A stretch of DNA of 35,933 nucleotides from RYN-417 sp043745485 (GTDB taxonomy: Bacteria; Patescibacteriota; Saccharimonadia; Saccharimonadales; JACDBH01), in contig JAYTSU010000003.1 of assembly GCA_043745485.1 (NCBI GenBank), positions 1 through 35,933 on the forward strand, written 5' to 3'. Position 1 is the stretch's first letter; every line of letters begins with the position of its first letter. Below are positions 25,182 to 33,300 of this stretch, piece by piece. Below the pieces are notes generated by a model. It did not search any database and was not told where the DNA came from. It saw only the letters and a list, made by a program, of their open reading frames with translations. Made by a program: the position numbers and the translations under genes.

Positions 25182-25526
25182 GTGAAAATAATCAAACGAG
25201 CAGCGGCAGATATACCGAAAGAACAAGCCCATGGTGGCACTGGATATCGAAAAGTACTTGCTTCACCTGAGTATCTTAAAAGTACTAATCTTGAAGCACT
25301 GACCCACGGCTTTTTGCCTGCAGGTAACGCATTTGATTGGCATGATCATACAGATGTTGAGGAAATTATGTTTGTATTAACAGGTAAGGGAAGTGTGTTT
25401 GATGAAGACGGCGAGTATACCTATGCACCAGATGATGTCTTTATATTCCCCGCCAACACGCAACACAAGATCGTAAACAAATCTAAAAAGGAGCACGAGA
25501 TGATTTTCGTGAGAGTAAAAATATGA
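25182..25526 (+). CDS. Cupin-domain protein
   Basis: 114 residues, GTG start. A single cupin barrel: motif 1 has His54, His56 and Glu60/61 (WHDHTDVEEIMFVLTGKG) and motif 2 has His95 (FPANTQHKIVN), the usual metal ligands. Small one-domain cupins include isomerases, dioxygenases and sugar-binding proteins, so no reaction is assigned. TAAAAT (25170-25175) ends 6 nt before GTG. The TGA stop overlaps the next ATG (ATGA), so the downstream gene is translationally coupled. Confidence 0.85.
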   Translation: MKIIKRAAADIPKEQAHGGTGYRKVLASPEYLKSTNLEALTHGFLPAGNAFDWHDHTDVEEIMFVLTGKGSVFDEDGEYTYAPDDVFIFPANTQHKIVNKSKKEHEMIFVRVKI

Positions 25527-25825
25527 AAGCAATTCTGAACGACCAAGTTATCGCCGAAGCAGACAAAGCGGATCTGATTTATATCGAAGGTAACTGGTAT
25601 TTCCCGCCATCATCAGTAAAAAGTGAGCTTTTAAGCAAAAGCGACACGCCCTATACTTGCCCGTGGAAAGGGGTTTGCCAATATTTCAACGTAAAAGCAG
25701 GTGACGTAGAAAGTAAAGATTCAGCCTTTAGTTACCCAGAGCCAAAACCGGGTGCTCTAGACATTGTTAAAAAAGACTTTGCCAACTACGTCGCATTTTG
25801 GCGGGATATTCAGGTCACGGAATAG
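25523..25825 (+). CDS. DUF427 domain protein
   Basis: 100 residues, the usual single-domain length. The DUF427 pattern is visible: VIAEADKADLIYIEGNWYFPPSSV, then TPYTCPWKGVCQYFNV, and the C-terminal ALDIVKKDFANYVAFW. Function is not established for the family. It starts inside the cupin stop (ATGA) and its TAG stop overlaps the following GTG by one base, so three genes form a tightly coupled operon. Confidence 0.9.
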   Translation: MKAILNDQVIAEADKADLIYIEGNWYFPPSSVKSELLSKSDTPYTCPWKGVCQYFNVKAGDVESKDSAFSYPEPKPGALDIVKKDFANYVAFWRDIQVTE

Positions 25826-26265
25826 TGAAAACTATTGTTCTTTGTCCTAGCGCCGCTTTCTATGAACACGTAAATCAGTTAGCCGACGAAATAAATAGTA
25901 TGGGGTTCAAGGCAATAGTTCCTCTTAATGCCAAGCAGATGAAAGAAAAGGGTGATTATAATGTCGAGGCTGTAAAGACTTGGTATAAGGACCCTACGGA
26001 TTTCAGTAAGAAAACAGAATTTATGCGTCAACATTTTGATGAAGTTGCTAAGGGAGACATAGTATTTGTTGTAAATGACGAAAAGCGTGGTGTACCAGGA
26101 TATATTGGCTCAAATGTCTTGCTTGAAATGGGCTTAGGCTTTTATTATAAAAAGCCAATCTACGTGCTCAACCCTATTAGTACAGAGGCCTCAAATTATG
26201 AAGAGGTTGTAGGTATGGGCTCAATAATTATCAACGGCGATTTAACTAAGATTAAGAAGGACTAA
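25825..26265 (+). CDS. Nucleoside 2-deoxyribosyltransferase-like protein
   Basis: 146 residues from GTG at 25825 (TAGTG overlap with DUF427); an upstream in-frame start at 25798 would extend into the previous gene. The Rossmann-like NDT fold is suggested by KTIVLCPSAAF at the N-terminus, then AKGDIVFVVND (Asp78, Asn84) and GYIGSNVLLEMGLGFYYKKPIYVLNP, where Glu101 matches the nucleophile position of the family. Substrates could be nucleosides or another N-glycoside, and the related TIR-like NADase fold is an alternative. msrA starts 3 bp downstream. Confidence 0.7.
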   Translation: MKTIVLCPSAAFYEHVNQLADEINSMGFKAIVPLNAKQMKEKGDYNVEAVKTWYKDPTDFSKKTEFMRQHFDEVAKGDIVFVVNDEKRGVPGYIGSNVLLEMGLGFYYKKPIYVLNPISTEASNYEEVVGMGSIIINGDLTKIKKD

Positions 26266-26268
26266 GTT

Positions 26269-26751
26269 ATGGAGACAGCAATTTTTGCAGCAGGATGTTT
26301 TTGGGGAGTACAGTTTTATTTTGACCAAGTGCCTGGAGTAAAAGAGACAGTTGTAGGCTATACGGGTGGCCATACAGAAAGTCCAACCTATGAAGATGTA
26401 TGTAGCCACACAACTGGCCATGCCGAGGCACTAAAGATTGAATTTGATCCCACTGAAGTAAGCTATGCAACATTGCTAAAACAGTTTTTTAAGATGCACG
26501 ACCCAACCCAAATGAACCGCCAAGGGCCAGACGTGGGCGACAGCTACCGCACAGCTATTTTCTATACGTCAGAAGAACAAAAAAGCCAGGCTGAAGCAGC
26601 AAAGCTGGCTGCACAAGCTGATCTTGATGAACCAATCGTAACTGAAATAACAGGAGCTAGTGAATTTTGGCCAGCTGAGGATTATCATCAGAAATTTGCT
26701 GAGCGCACGGGCAGAGGCATGTGCCATATAGCTTACGAACCGGTCAACTAG
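26269..26751 (+). CDS. msrA: Peptide methionine-S-sulfoxide reductase MsrA
   Basis: 160 residues. The catalytic Cys10 is in the GCFWG motif; the conserved GYTGG and GHAEALKIEFDP segments follow. A resolving Cys152 lies in GRGMCHIAYE near the C-terminus. It reduces methionine-S-sulfoxide in proteins using thioredoxin. It begins 3 nt after the NDT-like gene in the cupin-DUF427-NDT operon, hinting at a stress or repair theme. Confidence 0.96.
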   Translation: METAIFAAGCFWGVQFYFDQVPGVKETVVGYTGGHTESPTYEDVCSHTTGHAEALKIEFDPTEVSYATLLKQFFKMHDPTQMNRQGPDVGDSYRTAIFYTSEEQKSQAEAAKLAAQADLDEPIVTEITGASEFWPAEDYHQKFAERTGRGMCHIAYEPVN

Positions 26752-26769
26752 TCTGTATACTAAAGGTTA

Positions 26770-27387
26770 ATGAATTATATTTTTGATTTTGACGGTACGC
26801 TGGCAGACAGCTTTGTAGCTATGGTGGCCGTATACAATCGTAACATTCGCGGTATAGACAACCCACTTTCGCCGGAAGAAATCCTGCGCTTAAAGGGTAT
26901 GCCGTCTCGTAAAGCAATTCGTGCTCTCGGAATACATTGGTGGCAAATCCCAAAACTACTTCTAAACGGCTTGCCTGATTTTAAAGCTTTGATACCAACA
27001 TTAGGCAGCTTTGATCAATTGCCAGAAACTTTGCATAAATTACACGCCCGCGGTGACAGGCTCTTTATTGTCACGTCAAACACTCGTGACAGCGTAGATA
27101 AATTCCTGAGCTTACACGAAATACCGGATTATTTTGAAGATATTGAATCAGGCGCTGGGCTTTTTAAAAAGGCCAAGTTCATCCGAAAACTAATAAAGCG
27201 TCATAATTTAAAACGCAAGCAAACTGTTTATATAGGCGACGAAACGCGTGATATACAAGCAGCACGGTTGGCTTTTATAAAAGGCGTCTCAGTGACCTGG
27301 GGCTTTAACACACGCGCAATTTTGCTCAAGCAACGTCCCAGTTTCATTATCGATAAGCCCCAGGATTTGCTAGGCATTTCATTATGA
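26770..27387 (+). CDS. HAD-superfamily phosphatase
   Basis: 205 residues. Motif I DFDGTLADS has nucleophile Asp6 and general acid Asp8; motif II is IVTSNT; motif III Lys is in the LFKKAKFIRKLI region; motif IV is YIGDETRDIQAAR. The helical cap (about 15-85) places it near phosphoglycolate phosphatase-like (Gph) HADs, but the substrate cannot be read. TATACT (26756-26761) ends 8 nt before ATG. The TGA stop overlaps the rsmE ATG by 4 bases. Confidence 0.9.
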   Translation: MNYIFDFDGTLADSFVAMVAVYNRNIRGIDNPLSPEEILRLKGMPSRKAIRALGIHWWQIPKLLLNGLPDFKALIPTLGSFDQLPETLHKLHARGDRLFIVTSNTRDSVDKFLSLHEIPDYFEDIESGAGLFKKAKFIRKLIKRHNLKRKQTVYIGDETRDIQAARLAFIKGVSVTWGFNTRAILLKQRPSFIIDKPQDLLGISL

Positions 27388-28076
27388 GATTACATCGTTT
27401 CTATATTGCTCCAGACTTTGTAGAGTTGACGCAAACAGTCTGGATTAATAGCAAAGAACTTTACAACCAATGGATAAAAGTTTTCCGATACCGAGAGGGT
27501 GACGAAGTGGTGCTTTTTGATGGTGTGGCGGTAGAGAGATTATTTAAAATTGTAGCTGTTGAGTCAGACGCCATAAAACTGGAGCTTGTGACTGAGTTTG
27601 AACGCAAACTGCCACCTAAACACGTTTATCTCTTTTGGTCATTGCTAAAAAAAGACAAAAATGACTGGGTCATTCAGAAATGCACTGAGCTTGGTGTGAG
27701 CAATTTTGTCCCAATTATTGCCGATCGTTCAGAAAAAATGGGTTTTAATGTTGAGCGTTCCATAAAGATTGCGATTGAAGCTGCTGAACAATGCGGACGC
27801 AGCGATATTCCTCATATTCGGGATTCACTGACACTATCGGAAGCCATAGGAGAATATAAAGATAAAATAACAATGCTGATGTGTAACGAACGTGCAGAAA
27901 CAGTCCTAAAAGACGTAGAAAAGCCGACCGGTATTTTAATAGGCCCTGAAGGTGGTTGGACAGAAGCGGAACTTGAACTATTCAAAACAGAGAATCTTGG
28001 GAGCTTAAACCTTGGCAGCTTAACCTTGCGCGCCGAAACAGCTGCCGTGGCTGCAAGCGTAAAGCTGCTACAATAG
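27384..28076 (+). CDS. rsmE: 16S rRNA m3U1498 methyltransferase RsmE
   Basis: 230 residues. An N-terminal PUA-like domain (1-75, MRLHRFYIAPDF) precedes a SPOUT methyltransferase domain with the trefoil-knot motifs ILIGPEGGWTEAELELF and LGSLTLRAETAAVAAS. It methylates U1498 of 16S rRNA at the decoding site. It is coupled to the HAD gene (ATGA overlap), and the next gene begins 6 bp after its stop. Confidence 0.95.
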   Translation: MRLHRFYIAPDFVELTQTVWINSKELYNQWIKVFRYREGDEVVLFDGVAVERLFKIVAVESDAIKLELVTEFERKLPPKHVYLFWSLLKKDKNDWVIQKCTELGVSNFVPIIADRSEKMGFNVERSIKIAIEAAEQCGRSDIPHIRDSLTLSEAIGEYKDKITMLMCNERAETVLKDVEKPTGILIGPEGGWTEAELELFKTENLGSLNLGSLTLRAETAAVAASVKLLQ

Positions 28077-28082
28077 CTTGAC

Positions 28083-28862
28083 ATGGCACATAACTATTGG
28101 CGGGAACGCAGTCAGCCGTATAAGCCCGGGCAAGTAGCTCCGTTTAAGATTTCGCGCTCCAAAATTGAGCTTTATATGCAGTGCCCACGATGTTTTTGGC
28201 TGGATGCTCGCCTCAAAATTACTCGCCCAAACACGCCGCCGTTCAACATCAACAAAACTATTGATGAGCTGTTTAAGAAGGAATTTGATGGATATAGGTC
28301 TAAAAAAATCCCGCATCCACTCATGGTTGAATTTAATGTTGATGCTATTCCTTATGACCATGACAAGCTTAATGAATGGCGAGAGAACTTTGTCGGAGTA
28401 GTGGCAGTTCATAAGCCAACAAACCTCCATGTTTTCGGTGCCGTAGATGATTTGTGGGTAGACCCAGCCGGCAGTGTTATTGTGGTCGATTACAAAGCTA
28501 CGTCAAAGGCCAAAGAAGTAGATATAAGCAGTGACTGGCAAATAAGCTATAAGCGCCAGATGGAAGTATATCAGTGGCTGCTCCGCCAAAACGGCCTACT
28601 CGTCAATGACACTGGCTATTTTGTGTATACAAACGGCCGAATGGACATGGATGGCTTTAACGACCGTATAGAATTTAGGACAAAAGTCATTCCGTATACT
28701 GGCAAGGCAGATTGGGTCGAGCCTACGATTGTCAAAATGAAAGCCTGCATGGACGGCGACATGCCAGCCGTCGGTACGGCAGCAATGGGTGGAGATTGCG
28801 ATTACTGCATGTACGCAAAAGCCCGAACGGAGCTTACGCTTAAAGCACTCAAGAAAACGTAA
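28083..28862 (+). CDS. PD-(D/E)XK nuclease with probable 2+2 Cys Fe-S site (Cas4/RecB-like)
   Basis: 259 residues. SRSKIELYMQCPRCFW (Cys34, Cys37) opens the protein. The nuclease core follows: Asp122/123 in GAVDDLW, Asp136-Tyr-Lys138 in VVDYKAT, and the QxxxY motif (Gln159, Tyr163). C-terminal GDCDYC (Cys239, Cys242) completes a possible four-cysteine Fe-S or zinc cluster linking both ends. Cas4 and AddB usually have one N-terminal and three C-terminal Cys, so the arrangement differs. No cas genes or CRISPR array are nearby, so a repair or recombination role is more likely than adaptation. TACAAT (28069-28074), inside the end of rsmE, ends 8 nt before ATG. Confidence 0.8.
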   Translation: MAHNYWRERSQPYKPGQVAPFKISRSKIELYMQCPRCFWLDARLKITRPNTPPFNINKTIDELFKKEFDGYRSKKIPHPLMVEFNVDAIPYDHDKLNEWRENFVGVVAVHKPTNLHVFGAVDDLWVDPAGSVIVVDYKATSKAKEVDISSDWQISYKRQMEVYQWLLRQNGLLVNDTGYFVYTNGRMDMDGFNDRIEFRTKVIPYTGKADWVEPTIVKMKACMDGDMPAVGTAAMGGDCDYCMYAKARTELTLKALKKT

Positions 28863-28913
28863 TTTATTTCGGTTAAGCTGTAAACTGCTAGCTGTAAACT
28901 GTATACTGAAGTT

Positions 28914-30215
28914 ATGCTAGATATTCAATTTATCAGAGACAATCCCGAAGCCGTGAAAGTTAAGTCCAAACAAAAGGGCTATGACATCGATGTAGAAGGT
29001 TTATTAAAGCTAGACGCTGAACGGCGGGACCTGCTGTCTGCTGTTGAGACATTACGCCAAAAACGCAATGAAAACGCAGCCAAAATGCAAAGCGGTGGGC
29101 AGCCAGACCAATCCCAAATAGACGAAGGCAAACAGATTAAGATTGAGCTTGCCGAGCGTGAAACGTATTTGAACGGCATCGAGCCTGAGTACTGGAAGGC
29201 GCTTAAAGAAGTCCCAAACATGCCACTGGATAGCGTACCGATTGGCACTACGGAAGACGAGAATGTTGTTATTAAAACTGTTGGCGAAAAGCCTATATTT
29301 GATTTTGAACCGAAAGACCACTGGCAGATAGCTGAGCGTAAGGATTGGATCGATAAAGACCGCGCGGCCAAGATTGCGGGTGCCCGCTTTGCGTATGTCA
29401 AAGGCGACCTAGTACGCCTTGAATTCGCACTGTTTCAGTATGGCATGGATATTTTGGGCAATTCTGAAATACTGCAAAAAATTATTGATGACAATGGCTT
29501 GGGCGGTGTAAGCGCCAAGCCATTTACTCCCGTATTGCCGCCTGCAGTCGCCCGTACCGAAGTATTCCAGGCAACAGGCCGGCTCAATAAAGAAGAGCAG
29601 ACGTACAAGCTGGAAGATGAAGACTTATGGCTTAACGCAAGCGCCGAGCATACGCTTTCACCCATGTATATGAATGAGATTTTGCCAGAAGAACAGCTAC
29701 CGATTCGCCTTGTTGGTTACACAACAGCTTTTAGGCGCGAAGCAGGGACATATGGCAAAGACACGGAGGGAATATTTAGGCTCCACCAGTTTAACAAGCT
29801 GGAAATGGAAAGCTTCACCACTGCTGAAGTTTCTTTAAACGAACATCTTTTTATGGTTGCTATCCAGGAATACTTGATGACCAGTCTTGGGCTGCCGTTC
29901 CAGATAATAGAAAAATGTACTGCCGACATAGGCAGACCAAATGCAAAAGGTATCGACATAAATACATGGCTTCCAGGCCAAGGACAGTACCGTGAAACTC
30001 ATACAGCAGACTATATTACAGACTACCAAGCACGTCCGATGAAAACTCGCGTACGTCGCAGTACAGGCGAGGTTGAGTTAGTACATACGAACGATGCAAC
30101 AGCATTTTCTGAGCGTCCACTGATTGCGATTGTTGAAAACTACCAGACGGCAGAAGGAGATGTACGCGTGCCAGAAGTCTTACAGCCATATCTTGGTGGT
30201 CGTGAGATCTTATAG
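28914..30215 (+). CDS. serS: Seryl-tRNA synthetase
   Basis: 433 residues. The N-terminal antiparallel coiled-coil arm (about 28-100) binds the tRNA-Ser long variable arm. The class II core has the TxE region LNASAEHTLSPMY, motif 2 FRREAGTYGKDTEGIFRLHQ and the C-terminal AIVENYQTAEGDVRVPEVLQPY. The usual NGSGLAVGR segment before motif 3 reads NDATAFSERP here, a visible divergence. It charges tRNA-Ser. TATACT (28902-28907) ends 6 nt before ATG, with CTGTAA (28878-28883) 18 bp upstream as a -35 candidate. Confidence 0.95.
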   Translation: MLDIQFIRDNPEAVKVKSKQKGYDIDVEGLLKLDAERRDLLSAVETLRQKRNENAAKMQSGGQPDQSQIDEGKQIKIELAERETYLNGIEPEYWKALKEVPNMPLDSVPIGTTEDENVVIKTVGEKPIFDFEPKDHWQIAERKDWIDKDRAAKIAGARFAYVKGDLVRLEFALFQYGMDILGNSEILQKIIDDNGLGGVSAKPFTPVLPPAVARTEVFQATGRLNKEEQTYKLEDEDLWLNASAEHTLSPMYMNEILPEEQLPIRLVGYTTAFRREAGTYGKDTEGIFRLHQFNKLEMESFTTAEVSLNEHLFMVAIQEYLMTSLGLPFQIIEKCTADIGRPNAKGIDINTWLPGQGQYRETHTADYITDYQARPMKTRVRRSTGEVELVHTNDATAFSERPLIAIVENYQTAEGDVRVPEVLQPYLGGREIL

Positions 30216-30250
30216 TATGGAACTTAGAAGCCAAATAAAAGGAGATGTTG

Positions 30251-30613
30251 ATGATTCAAAAATTTGAAGTAAAAGGTGTGCACGCTGATAGTGACGTAAA
30301 ACTTAAGAAATATGTGGCTAAGACGGTTGCAAAACTTGAGCGTTATATGCCACGAAAAGCTCGCGAGAGCGCTCATGTGGAAGTAAAACTTAAGGAAAAT
30401 AAAAGGCAAAAAAATAACAAATGCACAGCAGAACTCATCGTCTACATGCCGCATGAAGTCTTGAACGCCAAAGAATCTACAAGCAATATGTTTGCGGCCA
30501 TTGATATCGTAGAGGCAAAGCTTATTAATCAACTCAAAAAGTACAAAGAAACGCACACTAATCCTCATCTGTTACGCAGGCTGACTGGCCGTCTACGCCG
30601 TCGCACAGCCTAA
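30251..30613 (+). CDS. hpf: Ribosome hibernation promoting factor (short HPF/RaiA type)
   Basis: 120 residues from ATG at 30251. AAAAGGAG (30237-30244) is 6 nt upstream of this ATG, so the ATG at 30245, which abuts the Shine-Dalgarno, is unlikely. The beta-alpha-beta-beta-beta-alpha fold is suggested by KFEVKGVHADSDVKLKKYVAKTVAKLERYM, a charged middle, and NMFAAIDIVEAKLINQLKKYKE. A basic tail RRLTGRLRRRTA ends the protein. It inactivates idle ribosomes by binding the 30S decoding region. It lacks the long-HPF dimerisation domain. It lies 35 bp after serS. Confidence 0.9.
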   Translation: MIQKFEVKGVHADSDVKLKKYVAKTVAKLERYMPRKARESAHVEVKLKENKRQKNNKCTAELIVYMPHEVLNAKESTSNMFAAIDIVEAKLINQLKKYKETHTNPHLLRRLTGRLRRRTA

Positions 30614-30625
30614 AACTAATTTTAA

Positions 30626-30679
30626 CCTGTAAATATGTTCTAACTTCAGTTACAATAGGATTACTAGATTTACAGGGAG
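30626..30679 (+). promoter_or_regulatory. secA upstream region with 9-bp inverted repeat around a -10 hexamer
   Basis: CCTGTAAAT (30626-30634) and ATTTACAGG (30668-30676) are perfect inverted repeats with 33 nt between. TACAAT (30651-30656) lies between them, preceded at 18 bp by CTGTAA (30627-30632). The right arm runs into AGGGAG (30674-30679), the likely secA ribosome-binding site, 12 nt before ATG. The symmetry could be an operator, or the right arm could affect ribosome access. Confidence 0.4.
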
Positions 30680-30691
30680 TTTTACTGATTT

Positions 30692-33289
30692 ATGAATAAC
30701 CGACTCTTAAAGCGTGTTTTAGGCGACCCACAAGCTAAGACTATTAAGCGCCTCAAAAAGCGAGTGGCCGAAGTTAATAAGCTCGAGTCAACCTATAAAA
30801 AAATGTCCGATGCCGAGCTTAAAGAGCAGACGGCAGTACTCAAAAAGCGCCTCGAAAAAGAAACCTTAGACGCAATTTTGCCTGATGCCTTTGCGTTGGT
30901 GCGTGAAGCAGCTTTTAGGACGCTCAAACAGCGTCACTTCGATGTCCAACTCGTTGGTGGTATGGTGCTCCACGAAGGCAACGTTGCCGAAATGAAAACA
31001 GGTGAGGGAAAGACGTTGGTTGCTACGCTGCCACTTTTCTTGAATGCGCTCACCGGCAAAGGCGCGCATCTTGTGACTGTCAACGATTACTTAGCTCGTA
31101 TTGGTGCTGGTTGGATGGCCCCTGTTTATCATTTTTTGGGTCTAACAACTGGAGTTATCGTTCCCGACCAGTCATTTATGTATGATCCTGCATTTACCGA
31201 CAACAGCCATGATGACAGTCGTTTCCAGCACCTTAAGCCATCGACCCGCCAAGAGGCCTACCAAGCGGACATAACATATAGCACCAATAATGAACTTGGC
31301 TTTGATTATCTGCGCGACAACATGGTCCGCGAAGTTGATCAGCTGCGCCAACGTGACCTACATTATGCCATTGTTGACGAAGTCGACTCCATCCTTATTG
31401 ACGAAGCCCGTACGCCGCTTATTATTTCTGCCCCAGCGGTCGCATCAGGTGCCAGCTACGGCCAGTTTAGCAAAGTGGTAAAGCAGCTCAAAGAAGGTAT
31501 GTATGAAATTGACGAAAAGCGCCGGACGGTCATTTTAACCGACGAGGGTGTCGAAAAGATTGAAAAAATTCTCAATTTAAAGACTCTCTATTCTACCGAA
31601 AATATACGTAATATCTACCACCTTGAACAAGCGCTTAAGGCAGAACTACTCTTTAAGCGTGATAAAGATTATGTTGTGAGTAACGACGGCGAAGTGGTTA
31701 TTGTCGACGAATTTACGGGACGCATGCTTAAAGGTCGCCGCTATAACGAAGGATTACACCAGGCAATTGAAGCTAAGGAAAGCGTCGAAGTTCAGGAAGA
31801 ATCAATGACACTGGCGACAATTTCGTTCCAGAACTATTTCCGACTGTACGAAAAACTTGGCGGTATGACTGGTACGGCGCTTACTGAGGCAGAAGAATTT
31901 CACCAGATTTATAAGCTTGACGTCGTTGAGATCCCAAGCAACCGTAAGATTGCCCGTCAGGACGACACTGACAGGATCTATAAGACCGAAAAAGGTAAGT
32001 TTAAAGCCATCGTAAACGAAGTTAAGAAACTCCACACCAAGGGTCAGCCAGTTCTTATTGGTACAGTATCTATTGAAAAGAACGAAGAGCTTGGCAGCTT
32101 GCTCAAAAAAGCAAACATTCCGCATCAAGTCCTAAACGCTAAAAATAACGAGCGTGAAGCGGCAATCGTTGCGAAGGCCGGCCAAAAGGGTGCTGTAACA
32201 CTTGCAACCAACATCGCTGGACGTGGTACCGACATTGTACTGGACGAAGATGTTAAAGAACTCGGTGGTTTGTTTGTGCTTGGAAGTGAGCGTCACGAGT
32301 CACGTCGTATTGACAACCAGCTCCGTGGACGCTCAGGACGTCAAGGCGACCCCGGTGAAACGCAGTTTTTTGTGAGTACCGAAGACGAACTTATGCGCAT
32401 TTTTGGTGGGGACCGCATTGGCTCAATCATGGAACGCCTCAAAGTAGATGACGAAACACCAATCCAAAACCGCATAATCAGCAAGAGCCTCGAAGCTGCT
32501 CAGAAAAAAGTTGAAGGCTTTAACTTTGACCAACGTAAAAACGTCGTCCAGTACGACGACGTTATGAACCGCCACCGCAAAGCGATATATATCATGCGGC
32601 GTGAGATTCTCTTGCAGGCAACCATCAAGGCTCGCATCAAAGAATTCATTAAAGAAGAAGTAACAGAATTAGTGGCATCACCAGAGTCCACAACAGACAA
32701 ATTCGAATCAATTATCAGTGAGGTATTTCCGTTTGAAGAATCAACGCTTGACCGTGTGTTTGATGCCGATGCTAGCAAGTTTGGTGATGTGCTGCGCACT
32801 GAGGCATTAGAGCTCTATGACGGACGTGAGACTGCGTTTGGCGACGAGATGATGCGTAAGCTTGAGCGTGACGTCTACTTGCAGGTGCTCGACAACCTAT
32901 GGATGCAGCACCTTGAGAACATGGATCATCTCCGCGAAGGTATCCACTGGCTGAGTGTGGGGCAACGTGATCCGCTGGTCGAATACCGCCGTCAGTCACA
33001 AGTCTTGTTCGCAGCCATGCAAAAGATACTTCGTCATGATGTCCTGCGTACATTATTTAATGCACGTCCTACAGATTTAGACGAACCAACTGAGACCGAC
33101 TTGACACGTGCTGCTCGTCAGTCGGTAGACAATGCCGACAAAATTCTTGAAGTCGAGGAGTTTGGTGAACAAGATTTTAATCCGAATGCCAAAAGCCCTA
33201 CAAAAGCTGCTGTAACAAAGAACAAAAAGCAAAAACAACGAAAAGCGGAACGTAAAAATAAATCTGTTGCTAAGAAACGTAAGAAATAG
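30692..33289 (+). CDS. secA: Preprotein translocase ATPase SecA
   Basis: 865 residues. NBD1 has Walker A MKTGEGKT (101-108) and the DEVDSILIDEAR box (229-240). The preprotein cross-linking domain, NBD2 (ATNIAGRGTDIVL, RQGDPGETQFF) and the helical scaffold/wing domains follow. The zinc-binding C-terminal SEC-C motif is missing; instead there is a Lys/Arg-rich tail (about 840-865). A short insertion (about 162-190, FMYDPAFTDNSHDD) lies between the Walker A and B regions of NBD1. SecA drives signal-peptide-bearing proteins through SecYEG, feeding LepB. The M16 peptidase gene starts 11 bp downstream. Confidence 0.97.
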   Translation: MNNRLLKRVLGDPQAKTIKRLKKRVAEVNKLESTYKKMSDAELKEQTAVLKKRLEKETLDAILPDAFALVREAAFRTLKQRHFDVQLVGGMVLHEGNVAEMKTGEGKTLVATLPLFLNALTGKGAHLVTVNDYLARIGAGWMAPVYHFLGLTTGVIVPDQSFMYDPAFTDNSHDDSRFQHLKPSTRQEAYQADITYSTNNELGFDYLRDNMVREVDQLRQRDLHYAIVDEVDSILIDEARTPLIISAPAVASGASYGQFSKVVKQLKEGMYEIDEKRRTVILTDEGVEKIEKILNLKTLYSTENIRNIYHLEQALKAELLFKRDKDYVVSNDGEVVIVDEFTGRMLKGRRYNEGLHQAIEAKESVEVQEESMTLATISFQNYFRLYEKLGGMTGTALTEAEEFHQIYKLDVVEIPSNRKIARQDDTDRIYKTEKGKFKAIVNEVKKLHTKGQPVLIGTVSIEKNEELGSLLKKANIPHQVLNAKNNEREAAIVAKAGQKGAVTLATNIAGRGTDIVLDEDVKELGGLFVLGSERHESRRIDNQLRGRSGRQGDPGETQFFVSTEDELMRIFGGDRIGSIMERLKVDDETPIQNRIISKSLEAAQKKVEGFNFDQRKNVVQYDDVMNRHRKAIYIMRREILLQATIKARIKEFIKEEVTELVASPESTTDKFESIISEVFPFEESTLDRVFDADASKFGDVLRTEALELYDGRETAFGDEMMRKLERDVYLQVLDNLWMQHLENMDHLREGIHWLSVGQRDPLVEYRRQSQVLFAAMQKILRHDVLRTLFNARPTDLDEPTETDLTRAARQSVDNADKILEVEEFGEQDFNPNAKSPTKAAVTKNKKQKQRKAERKNKSVAKKRKK

Positions 33290-33300
33290 CATCCGCGCAC

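Noticed and set aside
28083..28862. The PD-(D/E)XK protein as Cas4 of a CRISPR adaptation module.
   Set aside because: No cas1/cas2 and no array in the window; the cysteine layout is 2+2 rather than the usual Cas4 pattern.
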